A stretch of DNA of 64,000 bases from Heligmosomoides polygyrus polygyrus (taxonomy: Eukaryota > Nematoda > Chromadorea > Rhabditida > Heligmosomidae), in NCBI GenBank assembly GCA_947396885.1, contig OX377203.1:24865253-24929252 (forward strand). Reading direction: 5' to 3'. The position numbers and the translations under genes are program-made. The notes beneath the pieces were generated by a model that was given only the letters and a program-made list of their open reading frames with translations, searched no databases and was not told where the DNA came from. Shown here piece by piece: positions 54,197 through 64,000 of this stretch; the stretch's first letter is position 1; each line of letters begins with the position of its first letter.

Positions 54197-56222
54197 ATAC
54201 ACCCCGGTCCAAAATTATAGATACCCCCGATTTGTCCATTGGTATCCGAAGGATCTGCTGCCTATGCTCAGCGGTTACCGTCGTATTCCTCACTATCGAA
54301 AGCCTCTATAGAAGAATTTTAAGCAGGTTATCTTATCAGTGCAGGACACCACGAACTTTTATTGAAAATTCAACGAATGGAGCCCGGTGCAAAATATAAG
54401 TTCCTTTCGTAAAAAACCTGATTAATCACAAAAGTCCCTACAAACAAAGTAAGATTAGTACTTCGTCACATCACCTTTGTTGCAACCATATCGAAAATTC
54501 TGTTTTTCGTACTACTGATTAGATTATCAATAACAGTTCGCTCAACATTGGCTCATGCATGAAGTATGGCGTTCTTCAGATCAGAAACCTAAGTGTAAGT
54601 GGTTCCATTTTTGCACACTTTGTGTACAAGAATGCCCCACAAGTTCTCTATCAGCGGTGAGATCTGGAGGAAAACTAGACCACTACAAAAGTTGAATTCT
54701 ATTGGAGTTGAGCAAACCCTTTATAAACTTTGTGGAAAAGGTACAGAATAACTAACTACAAGGTTCTTATTCGCATTGGCGGGTTCCTTTACTCTATGGT
54801 ACCTAAAGCATTGATAAGAAACAAATACCTGGGTCTTCACACATTGGCTTCTCGCAGGAAATTCTTTGATATTTGTCGGGTTTATAAGTCAATCCACTTT
54901 TCGCGCTTTGTAGGCTCCAAATTCTTTGATCTGCATGCGTCTCAAACAAAACGGGAGTCTGAAAAGCTTCCTATCAGTCGACCTAGAAGTAAGCTGAAGG
55001 TGGCCCTTTCTCCTCATAGGACATTGGTTTGACTCGCTCTAGGTGTGTCTTCATGTTGTTTTGTTGTTGTAGTACTTTTTTCTGCCGCTTGCGCTTATCG
55101 CGAACGTATTGAATAAATAAATAAATAAATAAATAAATAAAATAAACCTGCAGTTGACTGCGATACGTGTGTGGATGCATTATCTTGTTGGAAAATGAGG
55201 TTGTGCCTACGAAGTCTCCTTAAATATGGCAAAAGGTGATCACGGAGCAATTCCTGGCAGTCTTCACTGTTCATCCTACACGAGACGAACTTCCGAAACG
55301 AACGAGACAAGTATCCAGAAAATGCAGCCCAACCATGAGATTTTCACCGTCAAAGTTGCGCCTAGAGGATACTCGACCTCTTTTCTCAGATCTCTCCAGT
55401 AGTGTAAAAGAAGTGAAATGTTGATGGGCCCGACGGGTACAGACACTATTCGAGAGATTTGAGGAGAGAGAGAAGCGAGTATTCTACAGGTGCTACTTTG
55501 TCGGTGGAAGTCTCATGGTTTCGGCTGCGTTTTCTGGATACGAACTTGTTACCTTGGAGTTCGCCTCGCGTAGGATGAACAGTGAAGACTACCAGAAATT
55601 GCTCGGAGATTACCTTTTGCCATATTTTAGAAGATTTCGTAGGCACAACCATATTTTCCAACAAGATAATACATTCATTCAAGTATCGCAGTCAACTACA
55701 GGTTGGCTCAACTCCAACAGAACTCAACATTTGAAGCGGCCTAGCTATTCTTCAGAGCTCAATCCAAAAACTAGAAACTAGTGGGACATTTTTGTACACA
55801 GTGTACAAAAATGGAACCGCTGAGACATCGGTTTCTGATCTGAAGAACGCCATACTTCATGCATGGGCCAATTTTGAGCGAACTGTTATTGATAACCTAA
55901 TCAGTAGCATGCAAAATAGAATTCTCGATATGGTTGCAACAAAGGTGATGTGACGAAGTACTAATCTTACCTTGTTTGAAGGTACTTTTGTGATTAATCA
56001 GATTTTCTATGGAGCGAACTTATATTTTGCACCGGTCTCCATTTCTTAAATTTTCAGTTAAAGTTCGTGGTATCCTGCACTGATAAGATAAACTGCTTAG
56101 AATTCTCCTATAGAAGTTTTCCATAGTGAGGAATACGATGGTAACATTACTGGACCTCGGCAGCGGGTTCTTCGGGTACCAATGGACAAACCAGGGGTGA
56201 ACCTATTTTGCACCGGGTGTAT
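54197..56222. mobile_element. Palindromic Tc1-like element with transposase halves in both orientations
   Basis: The ends ATACACCCCGGTCCAAAAT and ATTTTGCACCGGGTGTAT are flanked by TA. The terminal repeats are long (about 450-500 bp each). Inside them, both arms encode the same transposase segment in opposite orientations. On - (about 55430-55150) it reads MNSEDCQELLRDHLLPYLRR then IFQQDNASTHVS. On + (about 55450-55785) it reads MNSEDYQKLLGDYLLPYFRR then IFQQDN, WLNSNRTQHLKRPSYSSELN. The second catalytic Asp (QQDN) is kept; the final Glu position reads NPKTRN instead of the usual NPIEN. The left arm has an extra stretch (54720-55150) ending in an (AAAT)n microsatellite. Confidence 0.85.
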
Positions 56223-57164
56223 TAAGTTATAATAAAGTTTATTCGATTATTCGATTTTTTCGAATATTCGATTAATCGGAAATTTGAATAACCAAAAATG
56301 GGGTTATTCGATTATTCAGAAATTCGAATAACCAAAAAATGGGGTTATTCGATTATTCGGAAATTCGAATAGCCAAAAAATGGGGTTATTCGGTTATTCG
56401 GAAATTCGAATAACCAAAAAACGGGGATATTCGATTATTCGGAAATTCGAATAACTAAAAAATGGGGTTATTCGATTATTCGTTCATTCGAAAAATTTTA
56501 AAAAGTACAAGTATAGTGAATACCAACATCTTTATTGATCGCAATACTATGAGAGAAGGAAAAGGCGCAGGACCGTGCGGGGAAGTTGGCGCAGAGTCGT
56601 GGAGGAAGCTTCAGGGAGCTAAAGTCCATCGCAGCTCCGTCCCAATGGTTCGGCTGGGGCAGAAGGAACCTACGTAGTTGGTGCCGCGTGGCTGGAAGGA
56701 AAGAGCATAAGCGTGCTGTAAGTCCCTACCGATCTGCCACAACGCGGCCTCGGGACTGGACCACAGTTACTGATGACAGTGGCGGCCAGCCCGGCGCAAG
56801 ACAGGAGTAGTCAATGAGAACTCATCAACTCAAGAGCAGCTAGTAGAATTGAAGCACAGAGAAGATCACCAACCGCATTAGTGCACTTTTCCTCATAAGC
56901 GTCAGCGTGCTTATCCTAATAGAAGCAATGTAGGCAATTAGTAGACAATGCACCAATAAACTCCCGATTAGTGAAGCACCAAGATTGCTCTACAAATCGT
57001 GTGTGTTGAGCTTGCCGTGCCAAGACCTCGGTGAACGATGCAACGTTTATTCGTTTTGTGGGATTAGTATCTATCCAAGGCTGGTTGCAGTAATTTCTCA
57101 ACCACGTCAGTCAAACAGAGGAGTATCTCGAGGTCCAGAAAGCGACATACGAAACAGCGTGAAC

Positions 57165-57329
57165 CTGTTATCACAGAATGGATTATTCTGCAGAAGAAAC
57201 CTTTCTCGAATGGCTCTCCGCTCGTCCTCGGCCTTAACGTTCCCCAACAGTCTCGCCATCGTCACCTTCAGCTCCTTGACACCAGCCGCAAAACGTTCCC
57301 ACTCCACCTGTAACTGATCCACTTCTAGG
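57165..57329 (-). CDS. Possible host exon, coiled-coil-like
   Basis: On - a stretch with acceptor ATATTGAAG and donor AG/GTTCAC reads EVDQLQVEWERFAAGVKELK and ARLLGNVKAEDERRAIRERF, amphipathic and charged like a coiled coil. It enters and leaves in phase 2. The next exon may start after TTCTATTAG at about 56910, but no stable model was found. The gene it belongs to is unknown. Confidence 0.4.
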
Positions 57330-58184
57330 CTTCAATATTAGAGGAAAAATTGAATAGTCTCAGCACTGCGACAATGCATCAGCAGCCAGCTATATATTAG
57401 GGTGGGCCAAAAGCAATGAGACAAATTCAACAAATTTCTTTATCTCTTTATAACTCAACCAGACGTTCAGCGGCCTGTTGGCCGCCAAACGTCTGATTGG
57501 GGGCTTCGCCCCCAAACTCGGAAAATAGAACACCCCGACGGTCTTCTTGTCCTGTTTAGGCCTTTTCATTGGAGTAAAAAACTGTTTTTGCTATATAGAA
57601 TAGTATAGCGGGATACAGTAGAACAGAATCTTAAGAACTGCACCTATGGGGCCTACCCACCCTCTATCGCATGTACGCGATTCATTCCCTGAAGTACTCG
57701 TGGCGCACATGACGAGGAGCAGATAGAAAGCCTTAATCCTAAGTGCTTTTTCTCCGGAGACACAAATTAAATCAATTGGCACTTTTACACCGCTCTATGC
57801 AGTTCACAGTCCAACGGGAACAACATTACTCCGATTCCTTCACTCATTCTCCCTACCCCACTCCCCCCCTCCACCAACTCCACCAATACCCCTTACCCAT
57901 GTGCAGAAATGTGCAGAAAATGGAAGTGAGAATCAAGTACGCGCACACTCGTTGTTTCACGAAGCCTTTAAAAAGCTATCTGAAAATCTCTCGGTTGCTG
58001 TGCAAAGTCTTATCTGTGGCACGTTTTCTGGATCCGGATGCGCATTGGATGACGACTGTGACACATTTGCTGAGTCCGGACGCATATCTCACGACGTCTA
58101 CGACACGTCTTCTGCACCTGACACACGTGGCACGACTTCTGTAGCACGTCTTGTGACGCAACGTTGGACGACACTGAGAGAAAA

Positions 58185-59200
58185 TACTGGTCCCCTTCTT
58201 GGTCCCATTCACTGATCCCCTTCACTAGTCTCCTTTGCTGGTCCCCCTTTAATGGTTCTATTACTGAACCCTTTACTGAACCCCCTTCAATGGTCTTCCC
58301 TTTATTGGCTTCCTTACTGGGTCACCTCCTGACTGGTAATAAACCCCATTTATTGGTCCCCCTTCACTGGGCCTCCCCTTCACGCTCCCCATTACTGCTC
58401 CCACCTTCACTGCTCTCCCCCTTATTGGTCAACCCTTTAAAGGTCTCCCTTCACTGGACCCCCTCCCCCTCCTTCACCGGTCCCACCCTCACTGGTCCCC
58501 CCCCCCATTTCTGGTCCCTCTTCACTGGTTCCCCTTTATTGTCGACCCTTTTCCGGATCACCCTTCACTGGTCCCCCCTCCGTCGGTACATACTACTGCT
58601 TCCATCTTCACTGGACCTCCTTTTACTGGTCCCCTCCTCACTGGTCTCCCTATCTTTCACTGATCCCCATTACATTACTGGTCCCCCTTTTATTCATCAA
58701 CCCTTTTCCGGTCCCCCCTTCACTGGATCCCTTCCCCATTCACCGGTCCCCGTTACCGTTCCCTTCCTCATCTGTCCACCCTTTATCTGGTTCTCTTCAT
58801 TGGTTATCCTTCTATCGGTCCCCCTTCACTGGACCCCTCCCCCACCTCACCGGTCTCCATTACCGGTCCCTTTCTCACCGGTTCCCCTTCACCTGGTTTC
58901 CACTTCACTGATCAACCTTCTACCTGTCCTCCCTTCACTGGACCCCTCCCCCACTTCACCGGTCCCCATTACCGGTCCTACCCACACTAGTCCCACTTTT
59001 ATTCAACAACCCTTTTCCGGTCCCTCCCTCCTTCACTCTACCTCTTCCCCCCCCCCCCTCTCACCGGTCCCCATTACTGGTCCCTTCCTCACTGGTCCCC
59101 CCTCACTGGACCCCTCCCCCTCCTTCATCGTTCCTCCCCCCCCCCCTTCACTGGATCCCCACCTCACCGACCCCATTGCTGGTTCCACCTTCACTGGTAA
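58185..59200. repeat. ACTGGTCCCC minisatellite in H4, about 1 kb
   Basis: A long degenerate array of TTCACTGGTCCCCC-type units, 15-25 bp, with C runs (59047-59058, 59138-59147). The 358-codon + frame across it (58164-59240) is a Pro/Ser/Leu/Thr repeat product and not supported as a gene. Confidence 0.9.
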
Positions 59201-59960
59201 CACGTCGTGTGAATCCGGAACCCTGGCGCGACAGCGATGACACCTCTTCTGAACCCGGACCCCTGTTGAACAACGTCGGCGACACCTCTTCTCAAGCCGG
59301 ACGTGCTTTGCGCGACATCGTTGACACGTCGTGTGAATCTAAAACCCCTGGCGCGACGTCGGTGACACCTCTTCTCAAGCCGGACGTGCTTTGCGCGACA
59401 TCGGTGACACGTCGGCTGAATCTAGAAGGCCTTTCGCGACATTGGTGACACTTCTTCTGAACCCAGGCACATGATTAACGACGTTGGTGACATGTCTTCT
59501 CAAGCCGGACGTGCTTTGGGCGACATCGGTGACACGTCGTCTGAATCCGGACAGGCCTTTCGCGACATCGGTGACACCTCTTCTGAATCTAACCACCTGA
59601 TGAACGACGTCGGTGACATGTCTTCTCAAGCAGGATGTGCTTTGCGTGGCATCGGTGACACGTTGTCTGAATCCAGGCATGCCTTTGCGCGGCATTGGTG
59701 ACATGTCTTCTGAACCCAGGTACCTGATAAACGACGTCGGTGACATGTCTTCTCAAGCCGGACGTGCTTTGCTCGACATCGTTGACACATCGTCTGAATC
59801 CGGAACCCCTGGCGCGGTGACCGGGGGCAGACATAACCCCAACGCCGTCCTGGAGCCCGTCGATGACACATGTTCGGAACTCTGAGCCCTTTGCGTGACA
59901 TCGGCGACACGTCTTTTGACCCTTCTCAACACGACGTACGTGACACCTCGCCTGAACCTG
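59200..59960. repeat. 42-bp minisatellite, about 18 units in at least two types
   Basis: Unit type A: GACATCGGTGACACGTCGTC then TGAATCCGGACAGGCCTTTCGC. Type B: GACGTCGGTGACATGTCTTC then TCAAGCCGGACGTGCTTTGCGC. Types partly alternate, giving a higher-order pattern. Because 42 is divisible by three, frames run through as 14-residue repeats (IGDTSSESGQAFRD and VGDMSSQAGRALND). The same unit is found in H1 (9000-9235) and H2 (9430-9735). Confidence 0.92.
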
Positions 59961-60062
59961 GATGGCTACTGCTCGACGTTTACGAAAGGCCAGATGGACA
60001 GTCGGACGGACAGACGGACGGACAGACGGAAGGACAGACACAACCGCGTACTCTTTTATATA

Positions 60063-60895
60063 CCATTTTCAGCTCAAATTCAACGTTTTCGAAATCAAAT
60101 TCAATGTTCTCGAAATCAAATTCAATGTTCTCGAAATCAAATTCAATGTTTTCGAAATCAAATTCAATGTTTTCGAAATCAAATTCAACGTCTTCTTTGC
60201 AAGCTGTACGTTTCAATGTTTACTTCTTCTCAAAAAATTCAAACATTCAGAAAAGGCTATCCAATGATCATGGACAACGCCAGGATTCACAAAGCGGGCG
60301 ACCTGCGGACAATTATGGGACAATCATACACTTTAAAGTTTTTGTCGCCATACTCTTACATGATTAATCCTGCGGAAAACGTTTTTTCAAAGATGAAGGC
60401 CACGGCGAGGCGCCTCCTAAGTAATCCTGTCGCGGAGAGGACGCTGGCCGAAGTTATTGAAGAGGGTGTTCATTCTGTATCGCAGCAAGATTGTGCAAAC
60501 TACGTCCTCCACATGATGGTAAACATGACAGCAGCTGCAGCAGGGCAAAGGTTCAACAGTACATGACTGACTTTCACGTGCTCATTGTGCTATTTTGAAT
60601 AGTTATTGTTGTATTGCTGTATTGTTTATCATACTGTATAGTTGTATCGCTTAGTTTGCTCACTACTATCTACTTGTGTCGCATCACTACTGAAGTGCCT
60701 GACTTGCTTTAGTTGCTAGTTGTTTCTAATTTTCGTTGGATAGCCTTTTCTGAATGTTTGAATTTTTTGAGAAGAAGTAGACATTGAAACGTACAGCTTG
60801 CAAAGAAGACGTTGAATTTGATTTCGAAAACATTGAATTTGATTTCGAGAACATTGAATTTGATTTCGAAAACGTTGAATTTGAGCTGAAAATGG
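60063..60895 (+). mobile_element. IS630/Tc1-like DNA transposon, internally deleted
   Basis: The inverted ends CCATTTTCAGCTCAAATTCA / TGAATTTGAGCTGAAAATGG are flanked by TA within TATATA. Each end carries several direct copies of ATTCAATG(T/G)TCTCGAAATCA-like 24-bp units (more at the left), then a shared GCAAGCTGTACGTTTCAATG block. The interior encodes the C-terminal part of a DDE transposase. It interrupts the TATATATA at the 5' end of H4. Confidence 0.85.
60240..60566 (+). pseudogene. DDE transposase, C-terminal fragment (IS630/Tc1-like)
   Basis: The frame includes YPMIMDNARIHKAGD, then LKFLSPYSYMINPAENVFSK and a tail with ALES-free alpha-helical sequence ending FNST (stop at 60564-60566). 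The Asp of MDNARIHK and the Glu of NPAEN are separated by 33 residues. Together with the SPYS..NP.EN.FSK pattern this fits a DDE_3-type integrase of the IS630/Tc1/mariner group. The N-terminal helix-turn-helix and first Asp are missing from this copy. A matching N-terminal fragment lies in the related element at 63295-63525. Confidence 0.8.
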
Positions 60896-60903
60896 TATAT
60901 ATA

Positions 60904-61375
60904 GTAGGACTACGAGGGGCGGTCTTTATGTACGAATGGTCGCCGCGCCCGCGACGACGACTGTCGCGTGCGCGATGGGCTCCGCTGCGGTCGTGGGAGC
61001 TGTGCCTCATGACTTGCTGCAGACGCTAGGTTTGAGTTGTTGATATCCCTTTTTGCTGTTTTTGCAGGAGCTGGGGAAAACATGCTCTGGTTCAGAAATT
61101 GAGTCCGAGTTATAAAACTAAGCAACGTTCTAATGCTCAATTTTATATGCTGCTTCTTCAGGAAAAGCTGAAAATATAACGCACTGTCGCAGTGAAACTG
61201 ACTTTGTATACACTTTCTAACACCTGATGTACAAGTTTTGATGCAGGTCTAGATACCACTGGCCGCTGAAGTCACACAATTGCGACGTCTTCTGCCGCGC
61301 ATGCCGCGCGAGTCGCCGCGCCCGCGGCGACCATTCGTACATAATGTCCCGCAGCCGTAGGACTACAACTCAACG
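60904..61375. repeat. Mariner-like MITE, CTACGAGGGGCGG ends
   Basis: Ends CTACGAGGGGCGGTCTTTAT and, reversed on the right, CTACGGCTGCGGGACATTAT, each followed by GTACGAATGGTCGCCGCG. The arms are about 70-80 bp; the loop is non-coding. It sits between H4 and the mariner transposase and is part of the nested block. Confidence 0.75.
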
Positions 61376-62210
61376 ATGCTGAGGAATGTATTTGTCATTA
61401 AGGGCAGTGACCTTGCTGCCATCGATCAGCCAACTTCCTGATCCCATCCTTCCAGAACTGCTTGGGCCAGGTGCTGATCCACTGCTCGTTACGCTTGTCG
61501 AGGTCTGCTTGAGTCCTTGTGTCCCTTCCGACCATGATGTCCTACAGGCTCAAGAAATAGTGGTAGTCGCATGGAGAGATGTCCGGCGAATACGGTGGGT
61601 GAGACATGTGAACGTAGCCCAGCTGAGCAAGCTTATCCGTGGTCACTTCTGCCCGATTGGATGCGACGTTGTCGAAGAGGAGGACCTTCTTGAAGTTATG
61701 AGAGGACCTTCTTGAAGTTATGAGACCAAACACCTGCGAGTCGCCGGTCCATCTCTTCTATTTCGTTCAGCATAGCCTTGCAGTCCATCGTCGTGCTTTT
61801 GGAAAACAGCTTCCAGTATACCGGTCCATGGGCGCAGACTCAAAAGCTCAGAAGGCGATTCTCTTCGTGAACATCACCGCCGAAGGTCAGTAACAAGTCA
61901 CCAGACTCGCTGCTTGGCAGGGTTAAGGTAGAAGACGTACTTCTCATCTTGCATGGCTATTGAGTCCAGGTTGCTTGGAATTGGGAATTGGGCGAGATTT
62001 GCGCGACACAGGTCGACTCTCAGACTGGGGTTTCGGCATGAAGCAGTCTGGGGTTTTGGCATGCTTCTGGAAAGGGCGAAGGCGGTCACTACACAAGTTG
62101 CCTTCAGTAAGTAGCAAATAAACATACAAATACGAGAAGCACGAAATCGGACTCCAGTCACGACATATGTGGGCACGGCATGGAGAGTCTCATTACTTGG
62201 CCCACCCTAA

Positions 62211-62758
62211 TACATGGTAGACGCTCCATAATGAACGCGGAGTAGCAGCTTTACGGAGAGCTCCATCTTTGGTATTCTCCGAATTCATCATTATTAGAGG
62301 ATACGGAAACAGAAAGAGATGCCTGATGATATGATGAGGGTCCTGTTGGGCGCCTACCAGTGCACATACAATAACTAAGGCCGCTGCCGACTGCTTTTTA
62401 GGCCGACCGTAACAGTGTCCCTGGTGTCTCGTGAAACTCGGACACATTTTCAGTGCTTAACGTGTGTTGAGCGCTAAGGAGTGCGAGCTCAATGAAACTG
62501 CAACTCTAGCTGAAATGAACACTTTCTATGTGACATACTGAGGGTTGAATGACTCCACATTAAGAACGGATTTTGCTGTTTACAGCACCCTGTCACTATC
62601 GAGTAAACGCCCAATCCTCAGCTAAATGGGATACAGAACACGAGTTCGAAATCCGTTTCTGAGTATACCGCGGCAGGTTACGGTGGGTAGAGGTAAACGA
62701 GAATCGTGTGAGGACCAATTTCGTATAAGCTCCGTGTGTGGGGGTTGTTTGCCCCTGA
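62211..62758. other. Unassigned sequence with a dispersed repeat fragment
   Basis: A fragment of the block GTTGTTTGCCCCTGATCACGA (62743-62763) recalls the repeats at 16340-16530 and 32640. No other feature was recognised. Confidence 0.4.
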
Positions 62759-62965
62759 TCACGAATCAGTCATAGAAAGGGGATACTCCCTCATTTCTTC
62801 GTCTATGGTTTCCGCCAAAGAAGCTTGTGTAGCACTGATTTCCTCTACAGGAGCGATTATTGTCCCAAACGAGTCGTCGTCCTCCTCAAGAAGCGTGTTC
62901 TTAACAAAAAAGTTCAAAGCCATTGCTTCAACGCTTTGAATCCTGCGCGAAAACAATGTTTCCAA
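62759..62965 (-). CDS. Possible last exon of an unknown gene
   Basis: On - after acceptor CGCGCCAG the frame reads LETLFSRRIQSVEAMALNFF, then an acidic DDDSF and SATQASLAETIDEEMREYPL, ending in TGA at 62759-62761. The composition is protein-like. Against it, the stop lies inside a dispersed repeat block and no upstream exon was identified. Confidence 0.35.
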   Translation of the reverse strand: METLFSRRIQSVEAMALNFFVKNTLLEEDDDSFGTIIAPVEEISATQASLAETIDEEMREYPLSMTDS

Positions 62966-63109
62966 CTGGCGCGTAGTGCACACCATTTGGCATATAGTTG
63001 CATACAATACAGTGCGCTTCAAAGATGGAGTCATATGAATGTGTTGCAGCAACAAGCAATGCAAATTTTCGTAAAAGGAAGACACGTTTCATCGCTTCCA
63101 TTTTATACC

Positions 63110-63690
63110 ATTTTCAGTTGAAATTCAACGCTGCCCAAAACGAATTCAACGTTGTCCAAAACACATTCAACGACTTCCGAATCAAACTACACATCTTCTT
63201 TGCAAGTTGTACGTTTCAATGTTTACTTCTTTTCAAAAAAATTTCTGCTTGCAAAAAAAGGCTATGCAACGAAAAATTAGAAACAACTAGCAAGTTAAGC
63301 AGTATTCCAGTAGTTCCACTCAACTATTTCTCGTTTGTACGAGTTGATAATGCTTCGTGCAGTGTTCTCTATGACACCAGCCATCTGAGCAGCTTCGTGT
63401 GTGATCCTTCCGCCGAAGAACACCAATTTGACCAAGATCTCCTTCTGACTCCGAGACGCTCGACTGTGTCGGCCGCATTGCTGGCTTTGTTGAACTTGAT
63501 CATTGCTCATGTTGACTGCAGACATGGCAAATCGCCCAATGACAAGAAAAGGTGGTGAAGTGCATTTATGTAATACGGGAGAAGATCAAAGAAGAACGTT
63601 GAAATTGGTTTGAAAAACGTTGAATTTGGTTGGACAACGTTGAACTCGTTTTGGACAACGTTGAATTTCAACTGAAAATGGTATATAAAC
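63110..63690. mobile_element. Second CCATTTTCAG-family transposon, internally deleted
   Basis: The ends CCATTTTCAGTTGAAATTCA (63110) and TTGAATTTCAACTGAAAATGG are flanked by TATA-like sites. Subterminal ATTCAACG(T/C)TGTCCAAAAC(G/A) copies recur at both ends. It shares the GCAAGTTGTACGTTTCAATGT block with 60063-60895. The interior on - (63525-63295) encodes a helix-turn-helix: SQKEILVKLVFFGG, then EAAQMAGVIENTARSIINSY, the N-terminal DNA-binding part expected of the transposase whose C-terminus is at 60240-60566. Confidence 0.82.
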
Positions 63691-63699
63691 AATTTTTGT

Positions 63700-64000
63700 A
63701 GTATTTTTTTCGGAAGCACTGCAGGAAGTCGCGTGAGAGCTAAGGCCATCGCATGCCTGAGATCGTCAAAAAATGACATGCCTAGCACAATAGGTTCAAA
63801 TTTAAACAGACTGTACCACCAAAGCCTTTATAAATTCATATTAAGTCACTTTGATTTTCGAAGCTGCAGGTAATATTGAGGTGGTTTATTCTCATTCATA
63901 TAAGGCAATTAACATGACTAAGTGAATGACTACTGCATGAAATAAGTAACGCAGTACCTCCTTCGACTGGGACACAAGGGGCTCGCTTCTCTCCTGCGTC
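63700..64000. other. Window end, nothing recognised
   Basis: AT-rich sequence without a supported exon, repeat boundary or RNA gene. Confidence 0.4.

Larger units (their letters stand above)
52951..56515. mobile_element. Element with 8-bp target duplication and AT-rich satellite ends
   Basis: GTGAATAC at 52943-52950 and 56516-56523 flanks short inverted ends TATACTTGT / ACAAGTATA. Inside each end lies an AT-rich tandem array. At the left (52963-53235) the unit is GAATTCGATTATTCGAGTTT plus TGCAAATTCGAATAATTATTC (41 bp). At the right (about 56235-56490) it is AATTCGAATAACCAAAAAAT plus GGGGTTATTCGATTATTCGGA (41 bp). An 8-bp duplication is typical of hAT elements, but no hAT transposase was seen and the TIR is not hAT-typical. 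Other elements are nested in it. Confidence 0.6.
57460..60915 (-). mobile_element. Minisatellite-bearing Helitron-like element H4
   Basis: Read on -, the 5' end TCCTACTATATATA is interrupted by the IS630-like element (60063-60895) and resumes as TATAAAAGAGTACGCGG with GTCTGTCC repeats. Then come 42-bp units (59200-59960), ACTGGTCCCC-type units (58185-59200) and the unique block shared with H1/H2 (57540-57800). Hairpin 1 is 57498-57514 (TGGGGGCGAAGCCCCCA) and hairpin 2 is 57460-57495 (CAGACGTTTGGCGGCC / GGCCGCTGAACGTCTG). No coding capacity. Confidence 0.62.
57397..62210 (-). mobile_element. Mariner element split by nested insertions
   Basis: The terminal repeats TTAGGGTGGGCCAA (57397) and TTGGCCCACCCTAA (ending 62210) are flanked by TA. 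The transposase (62176-61390, -) is broken but has the first Asp region (AMQDEKYVFYL), the second in VLLFDNVASNRAE and the third in SPDISPCDYHYF, 34 residues apart (DD34D). The C-terminus KDGIRKLADRW is at about 61430. Its 3' untranslated part is cut at about 57460/61380 by other elements. The undisturbed mariner would be about 0.9-1 kb. Confidence 0.88.

Noticed and set aside
58164..59240. 358-codon Pro/Leu/Thr/Ser-rich plus frame
   Set aside because: It is a translation of the ACTGGTCCCC minisatellite of H4. The same type of frame appears in H1 and, on the other strand, in H2, with no conserved non-repeat domain.
59471..59701. 14-residue repeat protein (IGDTSSES / VGDMSSQA)
   Set aside because: The periodicity comes from a 42-bp repeat whose length is divisible by three. 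There is no signal peptide, start context or flanking exon, and the other strand is also open.
59980..60216. Minus frame with repeated EFDFENI
   Set aside because: It covers the subterminal direct repeats of the CCATTTTCAG element and appears again at 60784-61029 in the mirrored end.

Overview
This is a repeat-dense eukaryotic window, best explained as nuclear DNA of a clade V, hookworm-like nematode. That is inferred from short GT-AG introns with T-rich CAG/TAG acceptors, a possible GC-AG intron, a possible trans-splice acceptor, and a mix of RTE, CR1, Helitron, mariner/maT/Tc1 and palindromic elements. It contains no bacterial operon, rRNA, CRISPR or viral gene.

Three host genes are supported. 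(1) A coiled-coil protein gene on + runs from about 2954 to 18966, with at least 18 exons, nearly all phase-compatible, split by introns of up to 6 kb packed with repeats. (2) A heterochromatin protein 1 (HP1) homologue on - runs from 31140 to 22829 in seven exons, with a chromodomain and a chromoshadow domain. (3) A complete nine-exon arginine kinase gene on + runs from 35100 to 37058. A few isolated exon-like stretches (968-1139 -, 31.2-31.8 kb, 57165-57329 -, 62759-62965 -) may belong to other genes.

The rest is a layered transposon landscape. 1-802 is a mariner remnant. 8.0-12.1, 13.3-14.1 and 57.5-60.9 kb hold minisatellite-bearing elements with a TACTATATATAAA-type 5' end and a double-hairpin 3' end. 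9.9-11.2 and 27.4-28.9 kb hold two copies of a foldback element with tRNA-like pol III boxes inside its inverted repeats. 20.5-21.4 and 33.4-34.3 kb are maT-like elements whose two ends are inverted copies of the transposase 3' end. 38.3-41.0 kb is a decayed CR1 LINE on -. 41.2-45.7 kb is a decayed Helitron on - (Rep remnant plus PIF1 helicase). 47.0-50.4 kb is a full-length RTE LINE with an exact 13-bp target-site duplication and one frameshift. 52.9-56.5 kb is an element flanked by a perfect 8-bp duplication, with AT-rich satellite ends and a palindromic Tc1-like element inside. 57.4-62.2 kb is a mariner split by nested insertions, one of which carries an IS630/Tc1-like DDE fragment.

The most notable signals are the shared double-hairpin 3' end linking the autonomous Helitron to the minisatellite-bearing elements, and the repeated conversion of several DNA transposons into palindromes built from one end. 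All boundaries were read by eye, with no alignment or database search.
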